The notes under the pieces were generated by a model, which was given only the letters and a program-made list of their open reading frames with translations, did no database searches and was not told the DNA's origin. A DNA stretch of 64,000 nucleotides from JBQTGK01 sp052400665 (GTDB lineage Bacteria > Bacteroidota > Bacteroidia > Bacteroidales > Marinifilaceae). The position numbers and the translations under genes are program-made. Positions 9,810-17,630 of the stretch are shown here, piece by piece. Every line of letters begins with the position of its first letter. Position 1 is the first letter of the stretch. The DNA is taken from the NCBI GenBank assembly GCA_052400665.1, contig JBQTGK010000001.1. One strand, 5' to 3'.

Positions 9810-10609
9810 TGAGCGATTTTATAAAAATAAGAGACGATTTAGGGAGAGAAATTAGTATTCCTTTTCCTCCAAAAAGAATTATTTCTACAGTTCCTTCAAC
9901 CACCGAATTCCTATTCGATTTAGGCTTAGAAAACAATGTAATTTCGCGTACACGCTTTTGTAGGTATCCGCAGGAAAAGATAAAGAAATTACCAAATATT
10001 GGGGGGCCAAAAAATCTGTATTTAGATAAGATTCGGATGCTAAATCCTGATTTAATTTTAGCAAATGAAGAAGAAAACGATAAGGCTCAAATTGAATCCT
10101 TAATGGATAAATACCCTGTATATGTATCTAAAATTAGAAATCTTGATAATGCTTTAAACAACATTATTAATACAGGTAAAATAACAAATACAAGTCCGAA
10201 AGCCTTCGAAATTGCACATTCTATAAAAGCTAATTTTACAAAAATCCCGAAAAGGAACAAGAAAATAAAAAGCCTGTACCTTATTTGGAAAGATCCATAC
10301 ATAAGCGTTAGCAAAAATACATTCATTAATTCTATGCTCGATGTTTGTGGGTTTGAAAACGTAATTAAAGATTCTGAAAAAAGATATCCAAGGATTAGCG
10401 AAGAAGATATTCAAACTATAAATCCTGAATTAATACTTCTTTCGTCGGAACCATTCCCCTTTGAATCAATACATAAAGAACAACTACAACAAATTGTGCC
10501 GAATGCAAAAATCGAATTAGTAGATGGAGAAATGTTCGCCTGGTACGAATCGCACTTACTAAAAGCAAGTAGCTATTTTACCAAAATAATTTCTCAATTT
10601 CGCAAATAA
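9809..10609 (+). CDS. BtuF-like helical-backbone metal receptor, no signal peptide
   Basis: The 266 residues fit the class III periplasmic binding protein fold seen in BtuF and related cobalamin/iron-chelate receptors: N-terminal DDLGREISIPFPPKRIISTVPSTTEFLF, then IGGPKNLYLDKIRMLNPDLILA, and a second lobe with NPELILLSSEPFPF near 205-218. Unlike transport receptors there is no signal peptide or lipobox; the protein begins MSDFIKIRDD, so it should be cytoplasmic. No BtuC or BtuD gene is adjacent. It may bind a corrinoid or metal ligand in the cytoplasm. The start codon overlaps the permease stop by one base. Confidence 0.75.
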   Translation: MSDFIKIRDDLGREISIPFPPKRIISTVPSTTEFLFDLGLENNVISRTRFCRYPQEKIKKLPNIGGPKNLYLDKIRMLNPDLILANEEENDKAQIESLMDKYPVYVSKIRNLDNALNNIINTGKITNTSPKAFEIAHSIKANFTKIPKRNKKIKSLYLIWKDPYISVSKNTFINSMLDVCGFENVIKDSEKRYPRISEEDIQTINPELILLSSEPFPFESIHKEQLQQIVPNAKIELVDGEMFAWYESHLLKASSYFTKIISQFRK

Positions 10610-10688
10610 CAAAATTGTTATACAAAAGTAAGAATTAAAATGAAGGATGGATCTAAGCTAAAATTCTAGCCAATCCGATATTTCTTCC

Positions 10689-10696
10689 TATTTTTG
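10689..10696 (+). promoter_or_regulatory. -7 promoter element TATTTTTG before coaD
   Basis: Perfect TAnnTTTG match 22 bases upstream of the coaD ATG, implying a leader of roughly 15 bases. No clear -33 element. Confidence 0.5.
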
Positions 10697-10718
10697 CCCC
10701 GTACCTAAATACTTTTAA

Positions 10719-11198
10719 ATGGAACGCATTGCTATTTTCCCGGGATCATTTGATCCATTTACCATTGGACACGAATCGATTGTTAGCCGGGCTTTACCTT
10801 TATTCGATAAAATTATTATTGCCATTGGATATAATTCTGAAAAGAAACAGTTTTTCCCAATCGAAAAAAGAATTCAATGGATAAAAGAAGCTTTTAACAA
10901 CAATCCTAAAATTGAAGTGGAAACTTTTGCAGGATTAACGGTAAGCTACTGTCAGGAAAAAAACGCCGGTTTTATTTTACGCGGACTAAGAACTGCTGCC
11001 GACTTTGAGTATGAAAGAGCCATAGCACAAACCAACAAGAAAATGGCTTACGAAATTGAATCTGTATTTCTTTTAACAACTCCTGAACATACGATGATTA
11101 CATCAACCATAGTTAGGGATATTATACGCCACGAAGGAGATGCTTCTCAATTTTTACCTAAAGTAGCTGACCCAGATGCATATAAACTAAATTTTTAA
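10719..11198 (+). CDS. coaD: Phosphopantetheine adenylyltransferase
   Basis: 159 residues, the normal CoaD length. It has the nucleotidyltransferase motif PGSFDPFTIGHESIV (8-22) with the TxGH signature, the substrate loop RGLRTAADFEYE (about 88-99), and the C-terminal TSTIVRDI motif that corresponds to ISSTxVRE. The enzyme transfers AMP from ATP to 4'-phosphopantetheine, the penultimate step of coenzyme A synthesis. It is followed after 2 bases by the serine hydrolase gene. Confidence 0.96.
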   Translation: MERIAIFPGSFDPFTIGHESIVSRALPLFDKIIIAIGYNSEKKQFFPIEKRIQWIKEAFNNNPKIEVETFAGLTVSYCQEKNAGFILRGLRTAADFEYERAIAQTNKKMAYEIESVFLLTTPEHTMITSTIVRDIIRHEGDASQFLPKVADPDAYKLNF

Positions 11199-11200
11199 AC

Positions 11201-12337
11201 ATGTCACGAATAAGCAAAATTGTTTTAGTTATAGGAATTTTAGCTGCCGCCTGGATGATCATTGCACCCAATTATCTGCGTACAAGTCTAATATATTGGT
11301 ATGCAAATATTGACGACTATAAAATTTTCGAAAATAAAGAAGTTTTAGTTGAAAATGGTATCGACTGGCCTGAAGCCGATTCTTATAACAAGCAAAAATT
11401 AGATCAGGAAGACAGAGAATATCTGGAATCGCACGAAACTGTTGCTTATTTAATAATACAAAACGGAAAACTAATTCACGAAGAATATTGGGACAATTAC
11501 GCAAATGATTCCCATTCAAATATTTTCTCGGCAACCAAAAGTATTGTTAGCCTTTTAATTGGCATTGCCATTGACGAGGGCAAAATAAAATCGGTTGACG
11601 AGGAAATTGGAAATTACCTACCTGAATTTTCGGGAAAAGAAAGTGGAAAAATTACCATAAAAGAACTTTTAACAATGAGTTCAGGTCTCGATTGGAATGA
11701 GACCTACAGCAGCCCTACATCTATTACAACTCAAGCTTATTATGGAAAACACCTTAGAGAGGTAAGTACCCGCCAGCAGGTAATTGAAAAACCGGGAGTT
11801 CGATTCAGATATCAAAGTGGAAACACTCAATTACTTGCCTTTATCGTTGAGAAAGCTACTGGCGAAACCATAGCAAAATATGCCGAAAAAAAACTATGGA
11901 AACCAATGAATGCCGTTGAACCTGCCCTTTGGAGTGTAGACAAAAAAGATGGCGATGAGAAATCTTTTTGCTGCTTTAATACAAATGCAAGAGATGCAGC
12001 ACGATTTGGTCAGCTAATTTTAAATAAAGGTCAGTGGAATGGTAAGCAATTGGTTTCACAAGATTATATTACTGAAGCCACAAGTGCGGCAGATTATCTG
12101 CTAAACGAAGAAAAAACTGCTCCTCTTAATTTTTACGGATATCAGTATTGGATTTTACCCTATAAAGGAATGAATATTCCTTATATGCGAGGTCACAGAG
12201 GACAATATATATATAGCATTGCAGAGAAAAATGCGGTTGTAGTACGCTTTGGAAAATTAAAAGACAAACAGCATAAAGGTGCAATTACAATGGATATTGA
12301 AAAATATATCGATATTGCTTTAAAGATTTTAAAATAA
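11201..12337 (+). CDS. Serine hydrolase, class C beta-lactamase/EstB family
   Basis: 378 residues with an N-terminal hydrophobic segment (about 5-24) that could be a membrane anchor or uncleaved signal. The active-site triad of the family is visible: SxxK as SATKSIVSLLIG (about 110-113 for SATK), a YxS motif RYQSGNT (about 206), and HRGQ near 337 in place of KTG. The Y-x-S and H-x-G forms point to a carboxylesterase or peptidase-type member rather than a true beta-lactamase. It follows coaD by 2 bases, but a functional link is not evident. Confidence 0.85.
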   Translation: MSRISKIVLVIGILAAAWMIIAPNYLRTSLIYWYANIDDYKIFENKEVLVENGIDWPEADSYNKQKLDQEDREYLESHETVAYLIIQNGKLIHEEYWDNYANDSHSNIFSATKSIVSLLIGIAIDEGKIKSVDEEIGNYLPEFSGKESGKITIKELLTMSSGLDWNETYSSPTSITTQAYYGKHLREVSTRQQVIEKPGVRFRYQSGNTQLLAFIVEKATGETIAKYAEKKLWKPMNAVEPALWSVDKKDGDEKSFCCFNTNARDAARFGQLILNKGQWNGKQLVSQDYITEATSAADYLLNEEKTAPLNFYGYQYWILPYKGMNIPYMRGHRGQYIYSIAEKNAVVVRFGKLKDKQHKGAITMDIEKYIDIALKILK

Positions 12338-12360
12338 AAAAATACCAAGATCCCATTCTT

Positions 12361-13776
12361 ATGAGAACATTAATGTTTTTACTGGTTGTTTTGAGCTTCC
12401 CGATTCAATCTATGGCTCAAAATGTTAGCATAAGTGGTAAAGCTCCTGCCTATGCAGGAAATCATTTAAAAGTAAAGTTTCACTCTGAAGTTTTTACCTA
12501 TCAGGAACAAACAGTTTATGAATTCGATATAAATTCAGATGGAAGTTTTTCTGCTAATTTTAAAATAGAACAAACGCAATTATTTTTTATCCCTTTAGGA
12601 GTTTATAAAGGCTTTATTTTCCTGGAACCTGGTAAAAAATATGAAATTAAATTACCCCCCAAACAGGAACTAACACCAGCTCAAAAACTAAACCCTTTTT
12701 TCGAAGCCGAAGAATTAATGTTAGGTGTTGCCAATGCCGGTAAAGACGATTTGAATATTTTAATTCGCACACTAGATGATAATCTGGATGCATTTATAAA
12801 CCAAAACTTTCACAAGATTTACCGAAAAAAAGAACTCTCTTTAGGAATTGAATTTTCGAATCAATTAAAGAATCAATACCACCCCATTAAAAATATTTAT
12901 TTTAACGAATACTTAAAATATCGTTTAGGATTTTTAGAGTTTTTAGCCAGTCCCAATTCGTTTACAAAAATTGAAAATAAATATTTCCTGAACCAAAATT
13001 TTCAAACCAATAACCCAGCGTTTTTAAGCTTATATAAAAAACAATATGGGAATTTCTTTAACGGATATTTTAAACAAAAAGAATCGATAGAATTAAGCAA
13101 AGCATTTAAATCGGACGATACTTACAATCAAATTTCATTATTAATGCAAAAATATCCTGCATATAAAAATTTGCAGTTAAGAAATATAATTATTGCCAGC
13201 TCTATTTTCGATTCCTACACCCGAAAATTTATAGGAAAAGAAAAAACACTTTCAATTTTTAAAGATATCCTTAAATCAACAACTCATCCTTACAACAAAA
13301 AAGTATGCATTAATTACATTGCTAAAATTACGCACCTGCAAAAAAATTATCCTGCACCCAATTTTTCTATCAAAAATCATTCCTTAGCCAATTACAAAGG
13401 CAACTATTTATATCTGAATTTTTGTAATACTCAAAGCTATTCTTGTATTCAGGATTTTAAGGAAATTGAAAAATTAAAACAGCAATTTGGTAAATACGTT
13501 AATTTCCTGAGTATTGCTTGCGATTGGAACGAAGCAAGTGTGAAAGAATTTCTCAAAAAGAATAACTACTCCTGGCCCATTATTCCCATTGGCGAAGAAC
13601 ACCGATTAATTCATGAGTACAAGGTAAAAGCATTTCCAAGTTATGCTCTTATCGACCCCAAAGGAAATATTGTAAAAGCTCCTGCTGCTGGTCCTAAAGA
13701 AAATATACGCATGGAATTTATTAAAATTGTGAGAGATGCTACAAGAAAAACAAACAAAAATCACCACAATAAATAA
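12361..13776 (+). CDS. Exported thioredoxin-like protein with half-lost redox site
   Basis: 471 residues with a signal peptide (cleavage near SMAQ, about 20), a DUF4369-like N-terminal beta region, a long helical middle, and a TlpA/AhpC-type thioredoxin domain from about 335. The active-site region reads FCNTQSYSC (about 354-362). Aligned with the usual FWASWCPPC it keeps the second cysteine but has Ser in place of the nucleophilic first one. The cis-proline region FPSYALIDPKG is kept. It resembles the protein at 6390-7511 in layout and the two are probably distant paralogues. Role unknown. Confidence 0.72.
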   Translation: MRTLMFLLVVLSFPIQSMAQNVSISGKAPAYAGNHLKVKFHSEVFTYQEQTVYEFDINSDGSFSANFKIEQTQLFFIPLGVYKGFIFLEPGKKYEIKLPPKQELTPAQKLNPFFEAEELMLGVANAGKDDLNILIRTLDDNLDAFINQNFHKIYRKKELSLGIEFSNQLKNQYHPIKNIYFNEYLKYRLGFLEFLASPNSFTKIENKYFLNQNFQTNNPAFLSLYKKQYGNFFNGYFKQKESIELSKAFKSDDTYNQISLLMQKYPAYKNLQLRNIIIASSIFDSYTRKFIGKEKTLSIFKDILKSTTHPYNKKVCINYIAKITHLQKNYPAPNFSIKNHSLANYKGNYLYLNFCNTQSYSCIQDFKEIEKLKQQFGKYVNFLSIACDWNEASVKEFLKKNNYSWPIIPIGEEHRLIHEYKVKAFPSYALIDPKGNIVKAPAAGPKENIRMEFIKIVRDATRKTNKNHHNK

Positions 13777-13789
13777 GGGTGATTTTTGC
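13756..13789 (+). terminator. Intrinsic terminator overlapping the stop codon
   Basis: A 10-bp stem (AAAAATCACC / GGTGATTTTT) with the T-run inside the 3' arm. The stop codon of the upstream gene lies in its loop, so the terminator is built into the 3' end of the coding region. Confidence 0.65.
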
Positions 13790-13812
13790 TTAATACAACA
13801 TTAAACCAATGT

Positions 13813-14256
13813 CTATTTTTTTTGTTTTAGTTTTAATTCTACCGGAGTTAAGTTTTTAATATTATCAGATACTGGACAACGATCTTCAATGGCTTCTAAC
13901 CATTTCGCAAGTTCTTCATTACTGGCATCACAATCGGGCTCTATTGTAACTTTTATACCTTTATAACCGGCTCTTTCTTCAAATGATGTTCCAAACAATC
14001 GCTCTGGATTCAACTCTCCAGCCATTTTAATTTTTAACGAGCGCAGTTCAATGTTCATCTCATTGGCAATAACATGAGCCATTACATTAATACAACCACA
14101 ATATGCAGCCAAAAGAAACTCAACAGGATTTGCACCTTCGTTGGTTCCTCCTAATTCTGAAGGTTCATCTATAATTAATTCAAATCCTCTTGCTTTAACA
14201 ACGGTTTTAGTTGCACTTTCGCTATTCGCTTTAACTCTAAATTTCATATCTGCCAT
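13813..14256 (-). CDS. OsmC-family peroxiredoxin-like protein
   Basis: Reads as 147 residues from MADMKFRVKANSES; an upstream in-frame ATG would add 14 residues of non-conserved sequence, so the internal start is preferred. Both redox positions of the OsmC/Ohr fold are visible: AAYCGCINVMAH in the centre and RCPVSDNI near the C-terminus. Members reduce organic hydroperoxides or act as thiol-dependent stress proteins. It is divergent from the Crp/Fnr-type regulator gene, 134 bases away, which might control it. Confidence 0.88.
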   Translation of the reverse strand: MADMKFRVKANSESATKTVVKARGFELIIDEPSELGGTNEGANPVEFLLAAYCGCINVMAHVIANEMNIELRSLKIKMAGELNPERLFGTSFEERAGYKGIKVTIEPDCDASNEELAKWLEAIEDRCPVSDNIKNLTPVELKLKQKK

Positions 14257-14339
14257 TTTGTTCTTGTTTTGTTGATTATTGCCATAAAAATGCAGCATCT
14301 TAGCTAGGATTAAAATTATTAGCTAAAGTATAGTTTCAC

Positions 14340-14347
14340 TATATTTG
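14340..14347 (+). promoter_or_regulatory. -7 promoter element TATATTTG before the Crp/Fnr gene
   Basis: Perfect TAnnTTTG match 43 bases upstream of the start codon, in the divergent intergenic region. No -33 TTG at the usual distance. Confidence 0.45.
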
Positions 14348-14390
14348 ATGTAATATTCCACCCCCTAATTATAATATCAAAGCAGGTAAA

Positions 14391-15089
14391 ATGAATTTTG
14401 AATATCAAATAGAAAAACATCAAAAAGAAAATGAGAGAATTAGCGCAAACGACTGTCTAAATGCCTTAACTCCCGATCAAAAAAAATTGGTGGAAAATTC
14501 CACTACACTTCTTCAATTTGCAAAGGGAGAAACCATAATAAAACAAGGCTTTGTGGCCTCGCATGTTCTTTACATAGAAAAAGGCATTGCCAAACTCGAT
14601 GTAACTAACGATTCTAAAGTATCAACAATAAAATTATTAGGTGGCGGCAATTTTGTAGGAATCGTGTGCAGTTTTGCCTGTAAGAATCTGGATTTTTCGG
14701 CAGTAGCTTTAGAAGACACAACTATACAAATGATTAATATGGATGTATTTCTAAGACTGATCAAGGAAAATGGCGAATTCGCATTTAAGCTCATTCGTCA
14801 TATGTCATCAAATACAAACAATATCGTACATAGAACCAGTCGATTATCTACAAAAAATGTAGAAGGCTCTCTGGCCTTAATATTACAAGAACTTAGCGAA
14901 ATATATAATAGTTTGAACTTTGAACTTCCTGTTAGCCGAATAGGACTTGCATCCATAGCTGGCTGTTCGAAAGAAAGTGCTATTAATGCCTTGCTTAAAT
15001 TTAATAAGGATAAGATTATTAAGGTAAAAGATAAAAATATAGAAATACTTAAACCAGAACTTCTTCAACTTATTATTAAAAATGGATAG
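14391..15089 (+). CDS. Crp/Fnr-family transcriptional regulator
   Basis: 232 residues with an N-terminal cyclic-nucleotide-binding-like beta barrel (about 35-145: FAKGETIIKQGFVASHVLYIEKG, LGGGNFVGIV) and a C-terminal winged helix-turn-helix (about 165-228), with recognition helix region IAGCSKESAINALLKFNKD. No N-terminal cysteine cluster of the Fnr type is seen, so oxygen sensing by Fe-S is not suggested. The ligand is unknown. It is divergent from the osmC-like gene and convergent with the NUDIX gene. Confidence 0.9.
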   Translation: MNFEYQIEKHQKENERISANDCLNALTPDQKKLVENSTTLLQFAKGETIIKQGFVASHVLYIEKGIAKLDVTNDSKVSTIKLLGGGNFVGIVCSFACKNLDFSAVALEDTTIQMINMDVFLRLIKENGEFAFKLIRHMSSNTNNIVHRTSRLSTKNVEGSLALILQELSEIYNSLNFELPVSRIGLASIAGCSKESAINALLKFNKDKIIKVKDKNIEILKPELLQLIIKNG

Positions 15090-15116
15090 TCAATTGCTTA
15101 ATCAGGTTCTGTGCAA

Positions 15117-15713
15117 TTATTCGTTTATTACCTGCAGAATGGAAGCATAAGTATTCGCCTTAAACTCATCTAAATTATCCAGCAAAAGCCACTTAGCCAG
15201 CTGTATATCCTCTTCGGTTTGAGGAACCAATTCCTCGGAACCGGAGTAGTTCATTTTGTACCAATAAGTTCTTTTTAATACAAACTTCCCTTTCATCCAA
15301 TAGGTATGATAAGTCGATTGTAATTCCTTTTCAATAGTAAGATTTGAAACACCACACTCTTCTTCCACTTCACGAACAGCAGCTTCGCGAAGCGATTCAC
15401 CTTTCTCCACTTTTCCTTTTGGTAAATCCCATTTATCCAGTCGATAAATAGCCAACACCTGATTATTAGAATTATAAACCTTTCCTCCTGCTGCTTCAAT
15501 ATATTTAAAGCAGGATTTAAAATGCTCAAAAAGATCCTCTAAATTATCGGCCACAATAAAAATTGCATCCCTGTGCTCCTCTTCGTCGAACTGTAAAATA
15601 AGACCTTCTAAAGATTGCCCTTCAGTCCAGGCATATACCATTCCTTTAAAATTAGAACTTTCATTTTTATCACCTAAAAAAATCAATCGATCTTTAAAAA
15701 ATACTTTATACAT
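15117..15713 (-). CDS. NUDIX hydrolase
   Basis: 198 residues from the MYKVFFKDR start; an ATG 14 codons upstream also exists but MYKVF fits the beginning of related proteins as I remember them. The NUDIX box is complete: GKVEKGESLREAAVREVEEE with the following CGV (about 105-127), giving the REVEEE metal site. An N-terminal domain of about 70 residues with no recognised name precedes the NUDIX fold. Substrate is probably a nucleoside diphosphate derivative, unspecified. It is divergent from pyrE. Confidence 0.88.
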   Translation of the reverse strand: MYKVFFKDRLIFLGDKNESSNFKGMVYAWTEGQSLEGLILQFDEEEHRDAIFIVADNLEDLFEHFKSCFKYIEAAGGKVYNSNNQVLAIYRLDKWDLPKGKVEKGESLREAAVREVEEECGVSNLTIEKELQSTYHTYWMKGKFVLKRTYWYKMNYSGSEELVPQTEEDIQLAKWLLLDNLDEFKANTYASILQVINE

Positions 15714-15805
15714 TTGCGGTATATTTTTAAAATGAGTTGGAAAAACATAATTCATTGAATTTCCGCTTTTTGAATTTACTTAACATCCATAAATCCATTG
15801 AAAGA

Positions 15806-16438
15806 ATGCAAAATACTGCTAAACAAGTCGCTGAATATTTATTGCAAATAAAAGCAATTAAGCTTGAACCAACAAACCCATTTACCTGGGCATCTGGATG
15901 GAAATCGCCTATTTATTGCGACAACCGAAAAACACTTTCTTTTCCTGAGGTAAGAACCTACATAAAAAAAGCTTTTGCCCAAGCAGTTAAAGAAAAATAT
16001 CCTGAGGTGGAAGTTATTGCAGGAGTGGCAACCGGAGCAATTGCACTGGGTGCATTGGTAGCTGAAGAAATGAATTTGCCTATGGTATATATTCGATCAT
16101 CAGCAAAAGCTCATGGAATGACCAACTTAATTGAAGGTGAAGTTAAGTCCGGACAAAAAGTTGTGGTTATCGAAGATTTAATCTCGACAGGTGGTAGTAG
16201 CTTAAAAGCTGTAGAAGCATTGCGCGAAGCAAATTGCGATGTAATGGGAATGCTAGCAATTTTCACTTATGGTTTTCAAAAAGCCGAAGACAATTTCACA
16301 AATGCAAATTGTAACGTAGATACTTTAAGTAACTACAACGTAATGATTGATCGTGCTCAGGAAATTGGATACGTTAAACCTGAAGATGTTAATCAATTAA
16401 AACAATGGAGAAAAGATCCCGGAAATTGGGGAGTATAA
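15806..16438 (+). CDS. pyrE: Orotate phosphoribosyltransferase
   Basis: 210 residues starting MQNTAKQVAEYLLQ; the longer frame from base 15737 would overlap the region of the divergent NUDIX promoter and adds 23 atypical residues. The PRPP-binding motif VVVIEDLISTGGSSLKAVE (about 120-138) and the substrate segment FTWASGWKSPIYCDNR (about 26-41) are typical of PyrE. The enzyme converts orotate and PRPP to OMP in pyrimidine synthesis. Confidence 0.96.
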   Translation: MQNTAKQVAEYLLQIKAIKLEPTNPFTWASGWKSPIYCDNRKTLSFPEVRTYIKKAFAQAVKEKYPEVEVIAGVATGAIALGALVAEEMNLPMVYIRSSAKAHGMTNLIEGEVKSGQKVVVIEDLISTGGSSLKAVEALREANCDVMGMLAIFTYGFQKAEDNFTNANCNVDTLSNYNVMIDRAQEIGYVKPEDVNQLKQWRKDPGNWGV

Positions 16439-16466
16439 TTCCTTATTTTCTGGTAAAAATAAATTG

Positions 16467-16500
16467 AAAGAGAGTATTCTCCTATGAATACCCTCTTTTA
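16467..16500 (+). terminator. Terminator hairpin after pyrE
   Basis: A 13-base stem with one mismatch (AAAGAGAGTATTC / GAATACCCTCTTT), 6-base loop, ending in TTTTA. Confidence 0.6.
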
Positions 16501-16624
16501 TATGTTAATTCCGATAAGTATTTAAATAATTCTATATCCAACTAAATTTGATAATAGCAATTAAAAATTTATCGGCATTAAGCTGAAAATAATTAGAATA
16601 AAAACGGATTAAACGGACGGATAA

Positions 16625-17122
16625 ATGTCAACAACAAAAATTGTTAGCGAAGTAAAAAAGATTCCACACACTGTAGGTGATATTTATGGTTTCTTTTCGG
16701 ATTTTAGAAAAATTGCCAAAGTATTTGAATTGGCAGCAAATAATCCGCAAGTTCAGGAACAAATAGAGGCACAAACTAAAAAGAAAGTTAATTTTAGCGA
16801 ACATATTGAACATTGGGAGGCTACCGAAGACAATTGCACTTTCGTGATTAAAGGTTTTGGCGAAGCCGGCTTACAATTTGTCGAAAAAGACGAAAATAAA
16901 ATGTTAAAACTCACTGGTTATGGCCGAAGTCCGTTCGAATTCTATATCTGGATTCAACTAATTGAAAAAGATGCTTACGATACCAGAATTAGACTTACCG
17001 TTCATGCAGAATTAAATGCTATGATGAAAATGATGATCAAAAAGAAATTAGAAAAGGGTATCAACCAACTTGCTGATGGCTTAACGCAAATTCCTTACAA
17101 CATGCTTCAAAATATCGAATAA
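16625..17122 (+). CDS. SRPBCC/START-like superfamily protein
   Basis: 165 residues with the pattern of a polyketide-cyclase/START-like helix-grip fold: N-terminal strand VSEVKKIPHTVGDIYGFFSDF, central antiparallel strands, and a long C-terminal helix MMIKKKLEKGINQLADGLTQI. No signal peptide. Such proteins bind hydrophobic ligands in the cytoplasm. No specific function can be named. The gene stands alone between two terminators. Confidence 0.7.
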   Translation: MSTTKIVSEVKKIPHTVGDIYGFFSDFRKIAKVFELAANNPQVQEQIEAQTKKKVNFSEHIEHWEATEDNCTFVIKGFGEAGLQFVEKDENKMLKLTGYGRSPFEFYIWIQLIEKDAYDTRIRLTVHAELNAMMKMMIKKKLEKGINQLADGLTQIPYNMLQNIE

Positions 17123-17130
17123 AAAAAATT

Positions 17131-17162
17131 AAAAGCTGTCGAATTTTTCTACAGCTTTTTTT
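17131..17162 (+). terminator. Intrinsic terminator
   Basis: 9-bp stem AAAAGCTGT / ACAGCTTTT with an 11-base loop and a T-run, 8 bases after the SRPBCC stop codon. Confidence 0.75.
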
Positions 17163-17196
17163 GTGCCTTACTATTTTTTCAATAGTTTTGTTTTGA

Positions 17197-17514
17197 ATGA
17201 ATCTAAATAAGAAACATAGAATTCTTGCTTGGCTTTTATCATTGGCTTTATTACTGCCAATAATTATTAAAAGCGAACACATGATGTTCCCAAATCACGA
17301 ACATCATTGTCATTCGTGCGCCTCACACAATTCGAGCTTATTTAATATTTGTCAAATTCAAGACTTCGACTATTTCTTTTTTACTGCAGTCGATATTATT
17401 CATATTCCTATTGCATTAGAAATATTGATTAAAAAGGATGGAATTGATTCTACTATCTGTTCAACAGTAAAAATCAATCTTAATTATTCACTGCGCGCTC
17501 CTCCACTCGTATAA
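17197..17514 (+). CDS. Small His/Cys-rich exported or membrane protein
   Basis: 105 residues; a hydrophobic segment at about 10-25 (ILAWLLSLALLLPIII) serves as signal or anchor and is followed at once by a metal-ligand-rich stretch HEHHCHSCASH (about 34-44). Not a recognised family. The gene is 116 bases upstream of a TonB receptor on the same strand, whose own sequence has a His/Glu-rich loop; together they suggest a metal (zinc, copper or similar) handling unit. The role is inferred only from composition and context. Confidence 0.6.
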   Translation: MNLNKKHRILAWLLSLALLLPIIIKSEHMMFPNHEHHCHSCASHNSSLFNICQIQDFDYFFFTAVDIIHIPIALEILIKKDGIDSTICSTVKINLNYSLRAPPLV

Positions 17515-17540
17515 AATCTAAAAATATTTACAAATACCAA

Positions 17541-17591
17541 GGATACAGATTCATAAACCATACGGTTTTTATCAAGTAAAATCTTGTATCC
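17541..17591 (+). promoter_or_regulatory. Structured leader before the TonB receptor
   Basis: Outer arms GGATACA (17541-17547) and TGTATCC (17585-17591) are exact inverted repeats, extended by GATT/AATC with a one-base bulge. They enclose a second short hairpin AAACC-ATAC-GGTTT (17555-17568). It lies 40 bases before the receptor start. It could be an RNA element or an operator; it does not match a riboswitch that I recognise. Confidence 0.3.
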
Positions 17592-17630
17592 ATAATTTTA
17601 TACGATAATTCAATATAATTCTATTATAAT

